Origin: Bondarzewia mesenterica
Taxonomy: Eukaryota; Basidiomycota; Agaricomycetes; Russulales; Bondarzewiaceae
Reading direction: 5' to 3'
Assembly (NCBI GenBank): GCA_004802705.1
Contig: SGPL01000205.1
Coordinates: forward strand, 23,882-48,533
Length of the DNA: 24,652 nt
In this document: one piece after another, positions 21,238-24,652 of the stretch
Position numbering within the stretch: the first letter of the stretch is position 1
How the letters are laid out: each line of letters starts with the position of its first letter
Notes under the pieces: model-generated
Told to the model about the DNA's origin: nothing
Databases searched by the model: none
The model's input: only the letters and a program-made list of their open reading frames with translations
Made by a program: the position numbers and the translations under genes

Positions 21238-21431
21238 CAATTGGTGTGTTTCGTCGGTTGGAATGTGTCGAATTTTTGACTTGAAGCAAGTCAGCCTTTA
21301 AACTCCTTAAATCATTGACATTGTCTAATCCTTCAATATTTCATTTAAGTACCTATCTCCGATCACCAGTCTAACCCATCTCCGAATCTCTCACTCTGTC
21401 TTCGTCGCCAGATTCACATCAAGGCCACTCA
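21238..21431. promoter_or_regulatory. Shared head-to-head promoter of A1 and B with palindrome
   Basis: The 194 bases between the two ATGs must carry both promoters. A perfect inverted repeat with 7-base arms TGACTTG (21277-21283) and CAAGTCA (21287-21293) around AAG lies 40 bases from the A1 start; it would suit a dimeric DNA-binding protein. The half next to gene B is pyrimidine-rich with several TCTCCGA/TCTCTCAC-like runs, as in many fungal core promoters. Confidence 0.5.
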
Positions 21432-22941
21432 ATGCAATCATCCGACGCACAAGTTGTACGATCATTTGCCAATGCCTCGTTCCTGTCATGGCACCACGAA
21501 TATGCTATACGAGGTCCTGCCGATTCCCCAACCCGTTTCACGGACGACACTTCTACGCTGCTGTGAGTGCTTTAATAAACTTATTCTAGTTTCGTGTGTC
21601 ATTAATCGAACGACGCAGAGCTCTGTCAGAGGGACCGCACTGTTGGTTCTTTATGAGGAAGATGAGTTCAGGATATCCGACGGCCGCTGGGTTGAACATT
21701 GAGAGCATCATGAAGGTCCTGCAGTCGCGTCACTCCCGCAAAGTGAAGCCTCTGGAAATCCCGGAGGACTGGAAGGTGAGTGTACTATGCCTATCACACA
21801 TTCTTTCTGGTCTCTGAACGTTTGCCAGCTTGATCAAAGTACAGACCAATGCTCGGCAAAACTAACCGTCAATGCGCCCTTGTGCTCGTATTTAGACTTT
21901 CTAGAAACTGAAAATGCCGTGTGCTCCCCTCTCGTTTTGTACAAACCAAGGTCATATTTTGCCGATATAGCGTATCCATTTCCGAACGTGACACTGCACG
22001 AAATACGGGACCCAACGATGGCACCATACAGCGTGGAATGGTCCATTTTCAGGATCCTGTCCAAAGGCAACATGGAGATCAGGGCCCCATCCGACGAATT
22101 CACCTCCGAACAGACTTTTGCTTCCATCCTCTACGCAGTCTGCCTTCAAATCCCAGGATGTGAGGTGCTCAGGTCCGCTTGAAACTACGTAAAGTTATGT
22201 ATAAATGTCAACTAATCTCAATCGACTTTTTTTGCCTCCAGAGCCGCTCCAATCTCCTTTCCGTCATACTCTGTCAGCTTCGGGTCATCGGCATGCCTCG
22301 ATTTTGCTTGTCGTTCGGCAGGGAAATTCTCATCAGCAAGCATGCCGGACGGATTCTCACCGATAACATTCGCCGCACATCATGTAAATTTCCCCTTGGA
22401 GCTCGAATATGAAGAATGCCATAGCGATCCGCGCCACCCACCCGAAGTCTTACCCGACAGAAAGGAAGGGCTCGTGGAGCTTGTCAAGATCTTTCAGCCC
22501 ACACTGCAGCTAATGGTTATGTACCTGACTAAGAAGTATCGAGTCAGTGAATACGAATGGCGACCCGAGTGGAACGTTGGTCCATTTTTATCGTGTTTGA
22601 AATCGGTGAGTTGTCGACTGATGCCTTCCTTTCCGCAGCCGCTGCTAGGCGCAAACAGGCCGATTCGCGAGAAACCTTACATTCCGGACAATTTCTTCGT
22701 CTATGGTATGAACTACGCAACGCTGGGTTGCATCGTCTACGCCTTCTTTCCACGTTATCAAGTCACTCCATCGGGGCGCGTCGAGTGGGGGTTCTGCTGT
22801 TACGAAGCGTGTATACATACNGTCGCATTTGGCGCGTNGTCCCTCCCCCGTCGCGTGGAGCTCATCAACACGTTGCTCACGATTCAACGGCATACCGCCG
22901 AGTTATCTAGAATTTTCACAGAGATCTCACTGAACATTTAG
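21432..22941 (+). CDS. Gene B, unknown family, partner of A1
   Basis: Exons 21432-21562, 21619-21775 and 21829 onward share one frame; GTGAGT donors with CAG acceptors support the first two introns. Read through, exon 3 stops at 22182 (213 aa). I prefer a fourth exon: a GTGAGG donor after 22159 and a CCAGAG acceptor ending at 22243 join it to a frame that stays open from 22244 to the TAG at 22941, giving about 438 aa. Another in-phase pair (22172 to 22242) also works. Inside the last exon, 22609-22641 is a possible 33-base in-frame intron with GTGAGT and CGCAG ends, unusually short. No domain is recognised. Visible are a Ser/Thr-rich N-terminus, an aromatic middle (SVEWSIFRIL, YPFPNVTLHE) and a C-terminal half with Tyr- and Cys-containing hydrophobic stretches. 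Two ambiguous bases lie at 22821 and 22839. If the fusion is wrong, a separate ORF starts at 22342. Confidence 0.6.
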
Positions 22942-23006
22942 ACGAGATGGGCATAGCCACCGACTACCGGCTCGCTACCATTCGCGTTGCGTTTTGTTGT
23001 TAAGTT

Positions 23007-24652
23007 TCACCACTTCATGTTGTCTCTAGCCATACGCTGCAATTGGCCNTGAACACGAACCGAATCCAACCATAGCAGAATAATGTGATGCACGTTCTCN
23101 GCANGTTCCTTCTCAAATCGAGCCTGTCGTATGTCGTCNTCCTCCTGCTCAAATGTGGTCAACGGAATGTCGTCGAAGTCGAATGATTCTCCATCATCGG
23201 AGCGGCCGGATTGAGTCGGACTTGAGGGATCTAGGTTCAGTTCGGTCTCCAATTCATCTGCAATAATCTGGCTGGGCCACGCAACGCCTTCCCAGAGTTC
23301 GGCCATCATAAACGCGTGTTTTTGCAGAGCAAACAAGGCTAATGCAGCCCTGACGTTGCTGAGAATTGGTGGTTCCGNATGAGTGAGACAGAGATTAGGA
23401 CGTGCGACACCAGTTAGGGGTATGCGATCAATGACACANGAGAGGTAGGAAAACTGAGGCAAATTAGATGAGAGAGNCGGTAAGAACGGAATGTGAGCGA
23501 CAATTGTCAGATGCTCCGCATCGTAGAGTATCCCGAATTGCATAAACCANGCGGGCAAANGCCGGTAAGAAAGGAGGGGGGTATATCCAACGCTATGAAT
23601 GTCTTGTTCGCATCTCAGATGCCAATTCAGAATATGTGTGATCAGGTTTGGTTGAGTGAGTTGCGATAGATTGCCCAACTTCTCGCGCAGAGAGTCGGGT
23701 GATGACACTGCTTGAGAGTGGGAGGACGGCAGTGGGTACCAGGGNGCTGGTCCTTTCAAACCTATGAGGAGGGCAGGATGCNNGATGCTCGCCTTCATAT
23801 TCCTGCTTTTGGGCGGGGAGGATGCTNTGGGGTCGAGTAAAAGCGCAAAATTCCCCGACGAAGGTCCGCANAGTGCCTGGAGAGGCNCTGGAAAATCTGA
23901 TTTGAAATCGCTGGCAANTGTCAATANTCNCAGGCATACTGGATCCNACATGCGACAAACNTTTTCAAAATGCATCCCGGAGTTGACATGAATACACCAG
24001 GGATGGCAGATTCGGCGCTGTCTTCGTCTCCNGAGTATGTAGCCATTTCAAGGAAAAAAGATATTGAANGCANCGGATCAACGGACAAGGCATCTTNCAA
24101 GGTCTTGGATTTGAATGGAAGGCTTTTGGGCTGGTGGATCAGGAAGTCAGGCTCGAACGANTTGGGATTGTCGTGACGAGCAACGACCTGACTGCGAGTG
24201 AGAAGANTGATATGTGTATCGATGGTACTGATCCACGGCGACAAAGCAGACGAGTGCATCCAATCANACATGTTCCAAAATGTAGGTTTTCCCTTTGGCT
24301 GNTATCCCAACATGAGACAGCTCCGATACTCGAGATCNTNTTCACTTACCATCCATTCGAGCGGTATGCCGAGTGCGTTGGGTTCAGTGTTAGCCCAACC
24401 ANCCTTGAAACTATGAAGNAATTCGAGCTGGTCAGCGCACNCNGCAGCGACGCTTGNTTCTAANNTCTCAAGNTCGTCACTGAAATGCCAGTGTCTTCAN
24501 ANAAGGNTGTCAANCTNTCTCNNCGATGAAGGNAANAGCGTACTCACATGNTNGTAGACTCNTCANTACCATNTGTGGCCGCGNCACTGTNGTTANACAG
24601 GTCTGACAGTANCTNTTCAACCGTGGTGCTTGCGTCNAANACNATAGGATTG
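23007..24652 (-). CDS. Gene A2, second copy of gene A, cut by the window end
   Basis: Four minus-strand exons matching A1: partial 24652-24548, then 24479-24350, 24298-23961 and 23910-23007. The start codon lies beyond the window; the visible part begins a few codons into the protein. Intron sites and phases equal those of A1, and despite many ambiguous bases the frame stays open to the TGA at 23007, so it appears intact. The acidic SFDFDDIPL motif, the FMQFGILYDAE block and the HILNWHLRC block are all kept. Compared with A1, exon 2 is two codons longer, the loop before the FSYL block is shorter and the C-terminal tail is longer. The donor of exon 3 is obscured by an N at 23961. Function unknown. 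Confidence 0.7.

Larger units (their letters stand above)
19572..24652. repeat. Duplicated gene A locus (A1 - B - A2)
   Basis: Minus-strand A1 (19572-21237) and A2 (23007 to beyond the window end) are diverged copies sharing four exons. The plus-strand gene B lies between them. Similarity covers exons and intron positions. No terminal repeats, target-site duplications or transposase were seen at the edges, so unequal crossing-over or segmental copying is more likely than transposition. Confidence 0.75.

Noticed and set aside
19572..22941. A1/B as a homeodomain mating-type pair
   Set aside because: The head-to-head layout recalls HD1/HD2, but no homeodomain signature (such as WFxNxR) was found in either protein.
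19572..24652. Transposable element carrying A and B
   Set aside because: No transposase, reverse transcriptase, terminal repeats or target duplications were seen, and the A copies contain spliceosomal introns at fixed places.

Overview
The window reads as a piece of a mushroom-type basidiomycete (Agaricomycete-like) nuclear genome. Genes lie on both strands, are cut by many short spliceosomal introns (about 45-85 bases, mostly GTRNGY...YAG), and include very small exons of 17-35 bases. The proteins are eukaryotic: a mitochondrial ETF dehydrogenase, a vacuolar-type PQ-loop protein and fungal MFS carriers. Ambiguous bases cluster at 1-610, around 11.45 kb, 11.85-12.1 kb, 22.8 kb and from 23.05 kb to the end, so gene models there are less secure. 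All exon joins below were derived by hand from reading frame, splice signals and family conservation.

Left part (1-6.4 kb). After about 970 bases without a firm gene comes a 13-exon sucrose/alpha-glucoside:proton symporter of the GPH family (972-3694, +). It is convergent with a 7-exon uracil-catabolism URC4/DUF1688 gene (3967-5649, -). A small 3-exon Cys/His-rich protein of unknown role follows (6038-6393, -).

Middle part (6.4-11.9 kb). This is gene-poor: one candidate two-exon gene of unknown function (8055-8610, -), loose open stretches, then histidinol-phosphatase HIS2 (10065-11183, -). Between HIS2 and the next gene lies a relic of about 130 bases copied from the gene B family found at the right end.

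Right-middle part (11.9-19.1 kb). A 13-exon monocarboxylate-transporter-like MFS carrier with one GC-AG intron (11985-14069, -), a doubtful 134-residue ORF (14872-15276, -), mitochondrial ETF:ubiquinone oxidoreductase (15338-17409, -) and, divergent from it across 175 bases, a two-PQ-loop membrane protein (17585-19089, +).

Right end (19.5-24.65 kb). A locus I cannot assign to any known family. Gene A1 (492 aa, -) and gene B (about 438 aa, +) are transcribed head to head from a 194-base shared promoter holding a perfect 7-bp inverted repeat. A second copy of gene A (A2, -) follows B and runs off the window. With the B relic at 11.5 kb, this looks like a duplicating divergent gene pair and is the best candidate for something undescribed. 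The other genes are ordinary carbon, nitrogen, amino-acid and mitochondrial metabolism.
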